DNA of 64,000 nt, taken from the NCBI RefSeq assembly GCF_900109915.1, contig NZ_FOBU01000001.1, positions 368,558 to 432,557 of the forward strand, given 5' to 3'. The translations under genes were made by a program, and so were the position numbers. Positions within the stretch are counted from its first letter, which is position 1, and every line of letters begins with the position of its first letter. The notes beneath the pieces were generated by a model, which ran no database searches, was not told where the DNA came from, and saw nothing but the letters and a program-made list of their open reading frames with translations. This DNA is from Luteibacter sp. UNCMF331Sha3.1 (lineage in GTDB: Bacteria > Pseudomonadota > Gammaproteobacteria > Xanthomonadales > Rhodanobacteraceae). Shown in pieces: positions 1-8,762 of the stretch.

Positions 1-1
1 G

Positions 2-1378
2 CTGATCGCCTCCACCTCGCTCGACGATTTCGGCCCGCCGCTGCACGGTCATGGCCGGCTGATCTTCAGCGTGCCCGGATCCATCCCCGCGTCGCGGGCG
101 CTCCTGCTGAAGTTCGACGCCGGCACGACGCCGCCCGGCGCCGTGACCATCGCCATCGACTCCTGGCCCGATTACCTGCGCGACGACGGCGGCTGGATGG
201 TGTTCGCCACCGGTGGCTTCGCGGTGATGCTGACCATGGCGCTGATGGCGTTGTGCTTCACGTTGATCCTTCGCGACATGACGTTCGGGTGGTACGCGGC
301 GTATCTGGTCTGCTACGCGCTGATCCAGGGGCTGCGGTCGGGCTTCGTGTTCCATCCGCTCGAATTGCAGTCGCTGGCCGGCATGGCGGACGTGCTCGGC
401 GTCGCCGCCACGGCGCTGTCCGTCTCGTTCGCCGCGCTCTTCGTGTTGCGCTTCGCGCGCATCGACGAGTTCGTGCCCATGCTGCGGACGCCGGTCCTGG
501 CCTTCGCGCTGGTGATGCCGCTGCTCGTGGTCATGCGCGCCACCGGCATCGCCTTCGTCGTCGACATGGCGCAGCTGTTGCTCCAGCCCCTGGTGCTGCT
601 CGGCGCCGTGCTCATGCTCGTCGCGGGCGCCATCGCCGCGGCGCGTGGCTCGCGCCATGCATGGTTCTTCCTCGTCGGCTGGACGCCGCTGCTGATCCTG
701 ACGGCGCTCTGCGGCGTGCAGCAGCAGGGCATGCTGGCGAGTGCGCCATGGTTGCCCGATGCGGCGATCGCGGTCGGCGCGTTCGAGGCGATCGTGCTGT
801 CCATCGGTCTGTCGGACCGCGCGCTGACCATCCGCCACGATCGCGACCGCGCCCGCGAACTCGCCGATGTCGATCCGCTGACCGGCTTGCTGAACCGTCG
901 CGCGTGGACGGAAGCCGCCACCGCGGTCTTCGACGCGGGCATGTCGCGACCGGTGGCGCTGCTCTTTTTCGATCTCGACCACTTCAAGGCGCTGAACGAC
1001 AAACATGGCCACGCGGCGGGCGACCGCGCGCTGGTGGCCGTGGCGGCGGCGCTGCGCCACGAACTGCGCCCGTCCGATCTGCTCGCCCGCTTCGGTGGCG
1101 AAGAATTCGTTGCGCTGCTGCAGGGCGTGGACAAGGACAACGCGATGCAGATCGCGACGCGCCTGTGCCGCCGCGTGCACCGCCTCGACGTCAACGCCGC
1201 CGGCGCGCCGCTCACGGTGTCCATCGGCCTTGCGATGCGCACCCCCGCGGACACGGTGGCGTCGGTCGTCGAACGCGCCGACAGCGCGATGTACGCCGCG
1301 AAGATGGCCGGTCGCAACCGGGCCGTCTGCGCGGGCAACGCGGGCCCGGTGCTGGTCCGGCGAGCCGAGGCGAAATAG
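2..1378 (+). CDS. Membrane-anchored GGDEF diguanylate cyclase (5' end outside window)
   Basis: The reading frame is open from base 2, so the true start lies upstream; an internal GTG at 71 is unlikely to be the start because coding sequence continues leftwards. The visible part has a short extracytoplasmic stretch, then about seven hydrophobic segments (a 7TMR-DISM-like membrane sensor), then a C-terminal GGDEF domain beginning near DVDPLTGLLNRRAW. The active-site motif is GGEEF (bases 1094-1108). An RPSD inhibitory I-site sits five residues before it, so product inhibition by c-di-GMP is expected. No EAL domain follows. It should make cyclic di-GMP from two GTP at the inner membrane; the input signal is unknown. 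It converges with the oxo-acid dehydrogenase gene. Family is certain, the sensor type less so. Confidence 0.93.
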   Translation: MIASTSLDDFGPPLHGHGRLIFSVPGSIPASRALLLKFDAGTTPPGAVTIAIDSWPDYLRDDGGWMVFATGGFAVMLTMALMALCFTLILRDMTFGWYAAYLVCYALIQGLRSGFVFHPLELQSLAGMADVLGVAATALSVSFAALFVLRFARIDEFVPMLRTPVLAFALVMPLLVVMRATGIAFVVDMAQLLLQPLVLLGAVLMLVAGAIAAARGSRHAWFFLVGWTPLLILTALCGVQQQGMLASAPWLPDAAIAVGAFEAIVLSIGLSDRALTIRHDRDRARELADVDPLTGLLNRRAWTEAATAVFDAGMSRPVALLFFDLDHFKALNDKHGHAAGDRALVAVAAALRHELRPSDLLARFGGEEFVALLQGVDKDNAMQIATRLCRRVHRLDVNAAGAPLTVSIGLAMRTPADTVASVVERADSAMYAAKMAGRNRAVCAGNAGPVLVRRAEAK

Positions 1379-1382
1379 CGTC

Positions 1383-1420
1383 GGCTCGCGCGGGAGACGG
1401 GTTCTCCCGTCAGGCGAGCC
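1383..1420. terminator. Nested hairpin between convergent genes
   Basis: An outer stem GGCTCGC/GCGAGCC encloses an inner stem CGGGAGA/TCTCCCG, between the stop of the diguanylate cyclase and the stop of the convergent dehydrogenase gene; it runs a few bases into the latter's 3' end. There is no clear T-run, so termination is inferred from position and pairing only. Confidence 0.45.
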
Positions 1421-3674
1421 CGAGTCCCGCCGCCACGATATCGTCGTCGCCCGGCAGCACCAGGAACGCCGCGCCCGCCAACGGAGTGAACGTATCCGCG
1501 CCGACGACGCGACGAAGCGGCACGCCACCCAGGCCGGCCTCGACGATCGCGGTGATGACGCCCTCGCCCACGCCGGCGCTCTTGCGGCCTTCATCGACCA
1601 CGAGAATGCGCTTCGCCGTCGCGGCCTCGCGCGCGATGAACGCATCGTTGAGCGGTACGAGCCAGCGCAGGTCGACGACGCGAACCTTCCAGCCCATGTC
1701 CTTCCCGAGCCGGCGCGCGGCGCGCAGGCTCATCGGCACGCCGTTGCCGAAGGTGAAGATCACCAGATCGTCGGCACCGGCCTCGTAGACGCGCCCTTCG
1801 CCCAGCGGCATCGCCTCGCCCTGCGCGGGGTATGCGAACTGCCACTGCCCGTCGCCCGCCTCGTACAGATCTTTCGTCATGTACAGCGCGATGGGCTCGA
1901 GAAACGCGGTGACGCGCCCGTCGATCTTCGCCAGCGCCATCAGGGTACGCAGCATCGTCGCGGCGTCGTCGCCGCGGCTCGGGCAGCCGACCACCAGCCC
2001 CGGGATGTCGCGCAACGCGGAGATGGAGTTGTCGTTGTGGAAATGCCCGCCGAAACCACGCTGGTATCCCAGCGAGGCGACGCGCATGACCATGGGATTA
2101 CGGTACTGGCCGTTGGAGAAGAACTGCAGCGAGGCCGCTTCGCCCCGGATCTGGTCGCACGCGTTGTGGAAGTACGCGAGGTACTGGATCTCGGGCAGCG
2201 GCAGCATGCCCATGTTGGCGTAGCCCTGCGCGAGGCCGAGGATCATCGTCTCATCGAGCAGCGTGTTGAACACGCGCGCGTTGCGGAACGCTTTGTGCAG
2301 CCCCTTGGTCACCGTGTACACGCCACCCTTCTGCGCGACGTCCTCGCCGAAGAGCAGGCTTTCCGGATACTTCGCCATCACGTCGTGCAGCGCCTGGCCG
2401 ATCTGGATCGCCAGATGGCGCGGCGGCTGGTTCTCCGGCAGTTTTTCCTCGCCACCGAACGCGCGTGCGCGCTCCCCGGGATCCGCCGCGCGGGTGGCTT
2501 CCGCACGCACCGCCTCGGGCGAATACGGCGCCAACGGCGCCATGACGTCGTCGAGCGCGGTCAACCGGGGACGGCGATCGGCATCCTCGGCGGCGGCGAA
2601 ACACCGCTTGCGGATGCTTTCGTTGAGGTCGAGCAGCTCGTCGCGCGCATACAGTCCGGAAGCGAGCGCGATGCTCGCGCTGCGCAGGAGCGGATCGGTC
2701 GCTTCGAGCGCCACGAGTTCTTCGACGGACCGCCATTCGATCTCGAAGTCGGTACCCGCGTGGCCCATGATGCGCGTGGTGCCGAGATGCAGGAACGTCG
2801 GCCGGCGCGTGTCGCGGCAGTGCGCCACCGCGCGCGCCACGTCCGCGTATCCGGCGGCGAGATCGAGGCCGTCGGCGTAGAAGTAGTCGAGATCGGCGCG
2901 GTGGCGGAAGTTGTTCGCCACCCATCCGTGCGGCGTCTTCACCGAGATGCCGATGCCGTTGTCCTCGCACACGAACAGCACGGGCGCGGGAAGCTTCTGG
3001 TACGCCGTCCACGCCGCCGCGTTGAAGGCGGTCTGGGCCGTCGCATGATTGGACGACGCGTCGCCGAACGAGCACACGGCGATCGAGTCCACGGGGATCG
3101 GCAACGCGTGGCCGATGCGCTTCGCCTGCTCGATGGCGATCGCGGTGCCCAGCGCCTTCGGCAGGTGCGACGCGATCGTCGAGGTCTGCGGCAGCACCCA
3201 CAACGGCTTGCTTCCCCAAACCTTATGACGCCCGCCCGAGGCCGGATCGTCCTTGCTCGCGGCGAACGACAGCGCGGAATCCATCACGGGGTCCATGCCA
3301 GGCAGCTTGCGAAAGCGCTCCGCCATGAAACCGCCGCTCCGGTAATGCAGGAACGCGGGATCGGTGTGCCGCGTCAGGCGCGCGACCATCGCGTTGCCTT
3401 CGTGTCCGGACGAGCCGATCGTGTAGAAGACCTTGTTCTGCACGCGCAGCACGCGCGCCATCAGGTCGAGGTGCCGGCTGATCAGCTGCGATTCGAGCAG
3501 CTCACGGAAGCCGCGCGCATCGAGCGCGCTGCCCGGCAGCACGGGCGCGTCGTCACGCGGTGCGCGACCGACGTCGCCGCGCCATTCGCGTACGAATTCC
3601 ACGAAGTTCTGGTCGACGATCTCGGCGCGGTTGAAGCCCTTGTGTCGGGCGGGTATCGCTAACGGGGCGGACAT
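1410..3674 (-). CDS. Branched-chain 2-oxo-acid dehydrogenase E1, fused alpha and beta subunits
   Basis: This 754-residue protein joins both E1 halves in one chain. Residues about 60-370 are the alpha-type thiamine-diphosphate domain; the TPP/Mg motif runs from GDASSNHATAQ (about residue 203) to CEDN. Residues about 420-754 are the beta-type domain (LLFGEDVAQKGGVYTVTKGL, then transketolase C-terminal FTFGNGVPMSLRAARRL). E1 decarboxylates branched-chain 2-oxo acids and passes the acyl group to lipoyl-E2. Separate E1a and E1b chains are the commoner layout; fused forms are known. No E2 or E3 gene lies in the window. It is last in a minus-strand run after an acyl-CoA dehydrogenase and a GST-like gene, 18 bases behind the latter, suggesting an amino-acid/acyl-CoA catabolic operon. 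Exact substrate preference cannot be read from sequence. Confidence 0.9.
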   Translation of the reverse strand: MSAPLAIPARHKGFNRAEIVDQNFVEFVREWRGDVGRAPRDDAPVLPGSALDARGFRELLESQLISRHLDLMARVLRVQNKVFYTIGSSGHEGNAMVARLTRHTDPAFLHYRSGGFMAERFRKLPGMDPVMDSALSFAASKDDPASGGRHKVWGSKPLWVLPQTSTIASHLPKALGTAIAIEQAKRIGHALPIPVDSIAVCSFGDASSNHATAQTAFNAAAWTAYQKLPAPVLFVCEDNGIGISVKTPHGWVANNFRHRADLDYFYADGLDLAAGYADVARAVAHCRDTRRPTFLHLGTTRIMGHAGTDFEIEWRSVEELVALEATDPLLRSASIALASGLYARDELLDLNESIRKRCFAAAEDADRRPRLTALDDVMAPLAPYSPEAVRAEATRAADPGERARAFGGEEKLPENQPPRHLAIQIGQALHDVMAKYPESLLFGEDVAQKGGVYTVTKGLHKAFRNARVFNTLLDETMILGLAQGYANMGMLPLPEIQYLAYFHNACDQIRGEAASLQFFSNGQYRNPMVMRVASLGYQRGFGGHFHNDNSISALRDIPGLVVGCPSRGDDAATMLRTLMALAKIDGRVTAFLEPIALYMTKDLYEAGDGQWQFAYPAQGEAMPLGEGRVYEAGADDLVIFTFGNGVPMSLRAARRLGKDMGWKVRVVDLRWLVPLNDAFIAREAATAKRILVVDEGRKSAGVGEGVITAIVEAGLGGVPLRRVVGADTFTPLAGAAFLVLPGDDDIVAAGLGLA

Positions 3675-3692
3675 GGCGTGCTCTAGAGAGAT

Positions 3693-4304
3693 TCAGGCGA
3701 TCATCGGCGAGAAACCCGGCTGCGCGCGCACGCGCTCCAGCCAGGCGCCGATGCGGGGCCAACGGGACAGATCGAAGCCGCCGTCGGCGGCGCAATGCGT
3801 ATAGGCGAAGAGCGCGATGTCGGCCACACCGAACACGCCGCCACTGAAGAACGCCTCGCTGGCGAGGTGGTCTTCCATGACATCGAGCGCGTTCGCGCCG
3901 CGCTCGTGCAGCCGCGGCAACTCCGCCTGGCGCTCGTGCGTTTCCGGCAGCCACCGGCGCACGAAGCGGGCAACGGCGATGTACGGTTCATGGCTGTACT
4001 GTTCGAAGAACAGCCACTGCAAGGTGCGCGCGCGATCCCACGACGTCGCGGGAAGGTACGGCGATCCTTCCGCGAGATAGCAGAGGATCGCGTTCGATTC
4101 GGCGAGGCGCCGGCCATCGTCCAGCACGAGCAACGGCACCTTGCCGTTCGGATTGAGCGAGAGATACGTCTCCGTGCGCGTCGCGCCGCGCGTGCTGTCG
4201 GTGTCGATCCAGCGATACGACTTGCCCAGCATCTCGAGGAGGAGCTGCACCTTGTAGCAATTGCCCGACGAACGCAGGCCGTACACGGTCGGCATGGCGG
4301 TCAT
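3693..4304 (-). CDS. Glutathione S-transferase family protein
   Basis: This 203-residue protein has an N-terminal thioredoxin-like GST domain (VYGLRSSGNCYKVQLLLEML; the NPNGKVPLL cis-Pro segment; the ESNAILCYLA glutathione-gamma-Glu motif) and an all-helical C-terminal domain ending near residue 200, the usual GST size. It begins three bases after the stop of the upstream acyl-CoA dehydrogenase, so the two are probably co-translated. A second ATG three codons in (MPTVYGL) is an equally plausible start. Its role is unknown. The operon suggests a thiol-dependent step or detoxification linked to acyl-CoA catabolism, as in maleylacetoacetate-isomerase-type GSTs, but the usual tyrosine-pathway partners are absent. 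Confidence 0.88.
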   Translation of the reverse strand: MTAMPTVYGLRSSGNCYKVQLLLEMLGKSYRWIDTDSTRGATRTETYLSLNPNGKVPLLVLDDGRRLAESNAILCYLAEGSPYLPATSWDRARTLQWLFFEQYSHEPYIAVARFVRRWLPETHERQAELPRLHERGANALDVMEDHLASEAFFSGGVFGVADIALFAYTHCAADGGFDLSRWPRIGAWLERVRAQPGFSPMIA

Positions 4305-4307
4305 CCG

Positions 4308-5477
4308 TCAGAACGCGTTGATGCCGGTCAGCTCGCGACCGACCACGAGCTGATGCACGGTCTCGGTACCTTCGTACGTGATGACGGATTCCAGATTCAG
4401 CGCATGACGGATCGCCGAATGCTCGGTGGTGATGCCCGCGCCGCCGAGGAGGTCGCGGCATTCGCGCGCGATGTCGAGCGCCATGCGGACGTTGTTCCAC
4501 TTGGCGAGCGACACCTGCGTCGGCTGCAGGCGGCCGGCGTCCTTCAGGCGACCCAGCTGAAGCGAAAGCAGCTGCGCGGTGGTGATGCGGCGGGCCATGT
4601 CGGCCACCTTCACCTGCACCGCCTGGTTGGCGGCCAGCGGGCGACCGAACAGCACGCGCTGCGCGGTGTAATCGAGCACTTCCTTCAGGCACGCCTGCGC
4701 GGCGCCGATCGGGCCCCACGTGATGCCGTAACGCGCCTGGTTGAGGCAGCCGAGCGGGCCCTTGAGACCCTTCACGTTCGGCAGGCGCGCGCTGTCGGGC
4801 ACGCGCACGTCGTCGAAGAAAAGGCCCGACGTGACGGAAGCACGCAGGCTCATCTTCTTGTGCACTTCCTGCGCCGCGAATCCCCGGGTGTCGGTCGGCA
4901 CGACGAAGCCCTGGATGCCGTCGTCCGTCTGTGCCCAGACGATCGCGATGTGTGCGAGGTTGCCATTGGTGATCCACATCTTGGCGCCGTTGATCACCCA
5001 GTCGCCACCGTCCTTGCGCGCGACGGTCTTCATGTTCGCCGGATCGGAGCCGCCGTGCGGTTCGGTCAGGCCGAAGCAGCCGATGACCTCGCCCGCCGCC
5101 ATCCGGGGCAGGTAGGCGCGTTTCTGCTCTTCGGTGCCGTAGGCGAAGATCGGATACATGCACAGTGAGCTCTGCACCGACGCGAAACTGCGCAGGCCCG
5201 AATCGCCGCGCTCCAGTTCCTGGCAGATGAGGCCGTAGCTGACGGCGTTCATGCCCGCGCAGCCGTACTCCTCCGGCAGCGTGGCGCCGAGGAGGCCCAG
5301 CGAGGCGATCTCGGACACGAGTTCGGCCGGAAAACGCCCCTGGTCAAACGCGTCGCCGATGATCGGCAGCACCTTTTCGTCGACGAAGCGGCCGACGGCG
5401 TCCTGGACGGCACGCTCCTCGTCGGTGAGCAGCGAACGGACATCGTAGAGATCGAGCGGATCGAGACGGAGGGCCAT
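4308..5477 (-). CDS. gcdH: Acyl-CoA dehydrogenase, glutaryl-CoA dehydrogenase type
   Basis: This flavoprotein of 389 residues oxidises and decarboxylates glutaryl-CoA to crotonyl-CoA in lysine/tryptophan breakdown, if the subfamily call is right. Visible family marks are GCFGLTEPHGGSDPANM (FAD/substrate region), KMWITNG, RYGITWGPIGAAQACL, and the C-terminal TYEGTETVHQLVVGRELTG, which carries the catalytic Glu in the position typical of GcdH. I start at the ATG giving MALRLDPLDLYDV because it gives the family length; an upstream in-frame ATG at 5558 would add 27 low-complexity residues. It leads the GST/E1 operon and lies 81 bases downstream of the modA-type gene. A GC-rich hairpin (5533-5551) in that gap has no T-run. 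Confidence 0.88.
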   Translation of the reverse strand: MALRLDPLDLYDVRSLLTDEERAVQDAVGRFVDEKVLPIIGDAFDQGRFPAELVSEIASLGLLGATLPEEYGCAGMNAVSYGLICQELERGDSGLRSFASVQSSLCMYPIFAYGTEEQKRAYLPRMAAGEVIGCFGLTEPHGGSDPANMKTVARKDGGDWVINGAKMWITNGNLAHIAIVWAQTDDGIQGFVVPTDTRGFAAQEVHKKMSLRASVTSGLFFDDVRVPDSARLPNVKGLKGPLGCLNQARYGITWGPIGAAQACLKEVLDYTAQRVLFGRPLAANQAVQVKVADMARRITTAQLLSLQLGRLKDAGRLQPTQVSLAKWNNVRMALDIARECRDLLGGAGITTEHSAIRHALNLESVITYEGTETVHQLVVGRELTGINAF

Positions 5478-5558
5478 GCTGGGGACTCGTACTTGGGCAG
5501 CCTGAAAGCCCTCGATTCTAGCCCTGCCACGGGCCCCGGTCATGCCGGGGCGCAGCAT

Positions 5559-6425
5559 TCAGCGCTCGGGCGTGGCCACGGGGCGGAAGCCGTAGGCCGG
5601 GAGCCGCTCCTGCGCCGCCGGCGACATGGCGTAGAGCGCGAAACGGTACGCCGCCACCCGGCGGGCGGGATCGCCGTCGCGCAGCACCACGCTCATGCCG
5701 TAGTCCACGGGAAGCGCGAGATTTTCCGGCACGGGCACCTTGCGCAGGTCGGGGTCGGGCGTGGCGTCGTGCGAGCTGCAATAGCCGAAGAACACGTCGA
5801 CGTCGTCATGCTGGAGGAAATACTTCGCCGCGCCGACGTTGCCCGGTATGACGGGCGCCACGGGGCCACCGACGAGTTTCTTCGCCTTGGCCTCCAGATT
5901 GGCGCGCGCCCCGGTGCGCACCGTCTCGGCGTTCGCGAAGAACTGCCAGGCGTAGTCGCCGCCGGGGTCCGCGCCCGGTGTCGACGTGCCGATCCTCACC
6001 CCGGGTGCGAGGAGCCGGTCGAGCAGGTTCGCGCTGGTGATGCCCGCATCGGGCAGCGTGGTGACGCAGAGCGCGTTGCGCGCGAACACGACCGGCAGGG
6101 TCGCCTTGCCTTCGCCTGCGAGCGTACGCGGATGCGCCATGTTGGCGGAGATGAAGACATCCGCGGGCTCGCCCTTCTCGATGCGCTCGCGCAGGAGGCC
6201 CGCCGGGCCATTGACCACGCGGACCTGCTCGCCCGTGTCGGCCGTGTACTGCTTCGCGATAGCGGAGAGCGCACCGGTCAGGCTTCCCGCAGCATAGACG
6301 ACCAGCGCAGCCTCATCGTTGCGGGAAGCGCGCTCGCGCGCGATGGATGCTTGCGGCAACGCCGGTTCGTGCGCGAGCGCACTTCCGACAAGAAGCGTCG
6401 CCACGATGGCGCATGCGATGTTCAT
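5559..6425 (-). CDS. ModA-type oxyanion-binding periplasmic protein
   Basis: This 288-residue protein has an N-terminal signal peptide (MNIACAIVATLLVGSALA) and the extracellular solute-binding fold of molybdate-binding ModA: VVYAAGSLTGAL at the start of the mature domain, GEPADVFISAN, and the hinge/ligand region GNVGAAKYFLQHDDVDVFFGYC. In ABC systems ModA delivers molybdate or tungstate to ModBC; no ModB or ModC gene is in the window. Its ATG overlaps the TGA of the TonB receptor (ATGA), so translation is coupled and the two should share a ligand. Between signal peptide and mature domain is an unusual stretch of about 20 residues (PQASIARERASRNDE) encoded by DNA resembling a REP element. Ligand identity is inferred. 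Confidence 0.82.
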   Translation of the reverse strand: MNIACAIVATLLVGSALAHEPALPQASIARERASRNDEAALVVYAAGSLTGALSAIAKQYTADTGEQVRVVNGPAGLLRERIEKGEPADVFISANMAHPRTLAGEGKATLPVVFARNALCVTTLPDAGITSANLLDRLLAPGVRIGTSTPGADPGGDYAWQFFANAETVRTGARANLEAKAKKLVGGPVAPVIPGNVGAAKYFLQHDDVDVFFGYCSSHDATPDPDLRKVPVPENLALPVDYGMSVVLRDGDPARRVAAYRFALYAMSPAAQERLPAYGFRPVATPER

Positions 6426-8530
6426 AGCAGATCCACCTGCACCGACGCCCGCACCGTACGCGGCGCGCCGAGCGTCGCGGTCGCGCTGCCCGCGGCGTTG
6501 TACCCGTTCTGTCCGGCCGGCGTCACGTTCGCCCAGTACCGCCGGTCGGCCACGTTGTCCACCGCGAGACGGAACGTGACGGGGCGACCGCCCATCCTCG
6601 TCTGGTAGCGTCCACCGACGTCGGCCACGGTGTATCCCTTGACGACATACGTGTTGGGATAATCGCCGGCGCGCTTGCCGGCGTGGTTCACGTCGAGCGT
6701 CAACGTCAGCCCCGCGACCCACGGCAGTCGATATTCGAGCAACGCGTTGTAGACCACGCGCGACAGCCCGAGGATCTGCTTGCCGCTCGTGGTGGTCGAG
6801 CCCGTGCGGTACAGGCGCGGGTCGAGCAGCGACACCCCGGAGAACACGGTGACGTCGCGCCCGATGTCGCCGTTCGCGGTGAGCTCGATGCCGCGGTTCA
6901 CCTGCCGTCCGCGCTGGGAAAACACGTTGTCCGCGCCGATGAAGGCATAAGGCCGCTCGATGCGGTACAGCGCGGCACCCAGATCGATCGACGCGACGCG
7001 CGCCTTGTAGCCGGCTTCCCACTGTTTGCTGCGATACGGCTTCAGGCTTTCGTTCGCGTTGACCGTGCCGGCCGGCGCGACGTCCCCCTGCTGCAGGCTG
7101 TCGCCATACGTCGCGTAGACCATCTGATCGCGCGCGAGCCTGAACATCAGGCTGCCGGTGGGGCTGATGCCGTGCGCATCGTACGAACTCGTCGTCGCAC
7201 CCGTACGGTTGTAGTTGCGCACGTGCAGCCAGCTGTCGCTCGCGGCCACCAGCGCCGACCACCGTTCACCGAAACCGATCGTGTCGCCGATCGACACCGA
7301 TTGCTGCTTCGTGTTCATCGAACGGAAACGTCGCGCGAAGCTGGGCAGGCGAGGCTTCGCGAAGGCCACCGGCGCTCCCAGGCTCGCGCGCCCCACCGTG
7401 ACGGGGCCCGTGGTGTACGGCGTGTAGCGGGTCCAGTAGAAGCCGTTGTTGGCGATGAGGATGTCGTGCGTGAGCGGGCCGGTGTCGACGCGACCGTTCA
7501 GCGCCACCATGTTGCTGACGATCATGTCGTAGCTGTATGTCGTGGTGGCGGCGGTCGTCGTGTACGCGCCCGCGTCGTTCGTGAGCGTGTTCGTCGGTAC
7601 GGTCGATCGACGGTCGTTGCTTTCCCTCAGCACGCCGGCGCGCAGCGACCAGCGATCGTTGAACGCGGTACGCAGGCGCGAACTGACGATCCGCGTGATG
7701 TTGTCGTCGCCGCCCCAGGTCTGCCCGTAGCCCACGCGTTCCGGATCCGGTGCCGACGGCAGCACCACGCCTCGTCCCAGCGCGAACGTACCGGGAAACC
7801 CCCGGGACGTGTAGTGGTAATAACTCGCGTCGTTTTCGAGCACCGTGTGCTCGCCGAGGCGGGCGTCGAAACCCACGGTGCCCAGCCGCCGCGCCAGACG
7901 GCTGCCGTCCACGTAGCCCGGGCCGTTCTGGTCCAGCACGTTCACGCGATAGCCGAAACGGTCGTCCGTGCCGAAGCGCCCACCCACGTCGGCATGAGCG
8001 AGGCCCGAGCCACGGGAGTTGTAGCGCAGGTCGAACTCCCGCAGCGGTGCGTCCGTCGGACGCTTGAAGATGTAGTTGAACGTGCCCGCGGGGCTCGCGG
8101 GGCCGTACAGGGCTCCGGCAAGTCCGTTCAGCACCTCGATCTGCTCGAACTGTTCGATCGGGTAATCGGTGGTCGCCGCGATATTGAGCCCGTCGATACG
8201 GGTGTTCTGAACGACGCCCGCCTGCAGGCCGCGCGTCTGCGGCCGGATGTTCTCGCCCTGCACGCTCGGAAGCAGCCGGAGCGCTTCGCGCACGCTCTGT
8301 AGCTGCTGATTGCGCGCCAGGTCGTTGTTCACGGCCTGCACGGAATACGGCACGTCGATCGGCGACCGGTCGCCCAGCGGGCCCATGCCCACCGTCTCGA
8401 TACGGTACGACGGTTGCGTCGCCTCCACGGTGTAGCCCTCGAGATCGGTTTTTCCGGGCGTTTGCTGGGCCAGCGCCGGTCCGGCGCCCAGACAGGCGAG
8501 CATGACCTGGTATCGCCATGAATGACGCAT
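6422..8530 (-). CDS. TonB-dependent outer-membrane receptor, siderophore-receptor type
   Basis: This 702-residue protein has a signal peptide ending AGPALA/QQ, a plug domain (SVREALRLLPSVQGENIRPQ, then RIDGLNIAATTDYPIEQFEQ and GLAGALYGPASPAGTFNYIFK), and a beta-barrel ending in the aromatic-rich C-terminal strand RTVRASVQVDLL. Such receptors use TonB energy to import metal chelates, cobalamin or oxyanion complexes. The start has a strong ribosome site (GAGGGGG, seven bases before ATG). Its stop overlaps the start of a ModA-type gene, and a ModE-box-like palindrome lies just upstream. Together these suggest outer-membrane uptake of molybdate or a molybdate-chelate, although sequence alone places it with ferric-siderophore receptors. 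Confidence 0.9.
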   Translation of the reverse strand: MRHSWRYQVMLACLGAGPALAQQTPGKTDLEGYTVEATQPSYRIETVGMGPLGDRSPIDVPYSVQAVNNDLARNQQLQSVREALRLLPSVQGENIRPQTRGLQAGVVQNTRIDGLNIAATTDYPIEQFEQIEVLNGLAGALYGPASPAGTFNYIFKRPTDAPLREFDLRYNSRGSGLAHADVGGRFGTDDRFGYRVNVLDQNGPGYVDGSRLARRLGTVGFDARLGEHTVLENDASYYHYTSRGFPGTFALGRGVVLPSAPDPERVGYGQTWGGDDNITRIVSSRLRTAFNDRWSLRAGVLRESNDRRSTVPTNTLTNDAGAYTTTAATTTYSYDMIVSNMVALNGRVDTGPLTHDILIANNGFYWTRYTPYTTGPVTVGRASLGAPVAFAKPRLPSFARRFRSMNTKQQSVSIGDTIGFGERWSALVAASDSWLHVRNYNRTGATTSSYDAHGISPTGSLMFRLARDQMVYATYGDSLQQGDVAPAGTVNANESLKPYRSKQWEAGYKARVASIDLGAALYRIERPYAFIGADNVFSQRGRQVNRGIELTANGDIGRDVTVFSGVSLLDPRLYRTGSTTTSGKQILGLSRVVYNALLEYRLPWVAGLTLTLDVNHAGKRAGDYPNTYVVKGYTVADVGGRYQTRMGGRPVTFRLAVDNVADRRYWANVTPAGQNGYNAAGSATATLGAPRTVRASVQVDLL

Positions 8531-8544
8531 GGAACCCCCTCGAT

Positions 8545-8571
8545 TCGAAATATAGTTAACTATATAGCGAT
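8545..8571 (-). promoter_or_regulatory. ModE-box-like operator upstream of the receptor-modA operon
   Basis: On the minus strand this reads ATCGCTATATA, a six-base spacer GTTAAC, then TATATTTCGA. The central 16 bases (8550-8565) are a perfect palindrome. From memory, the E. coli ModE site is ATCGNTATATA-N6-TATATAACGAT; the left half matches fully and the right half at its TATAT core. The site lies 15-41 bases before the ATG, where a repressor would block transcription. ModE itself is not in the window. Confidence 0.65.
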
Positions 8572-8633
8572 CCGAAACCGAGGACTTTTACGATCGTGCG
8601 ATGACGTGTGAAGGCGAACAACGTGTCGTGTCC

Positions 8634-8702
8634 GGTGGGAGCCAGCCTGCTGGCGAAGGGTGCTCGCGACAAGCACCGATCGCCAGCAAGCTGGCTCCCA
8701 CC
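8634..8702. repeat. REP-like inverted pair (GGTGGGAGCC family)
   Basis: Two copies of an approximately 23-base unit (GGTGGGAGCCAGCCTGCTGG then CGA) face each other across a short spacer, so the whole can fold into a long hairpin. It sits between the TonB-receptor promoter and the EamA transporter. The same unit recurs in at least eight other gaps in this window, always outside coding sequence except for one partial match in modA. Confidence 0.85.
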
Positions 8703-8762
8703 TCAGAACTCGCGAACGGGTTCGCGACATAATGGCGAACCCCCGACTGCCCGGCCCGGCCC

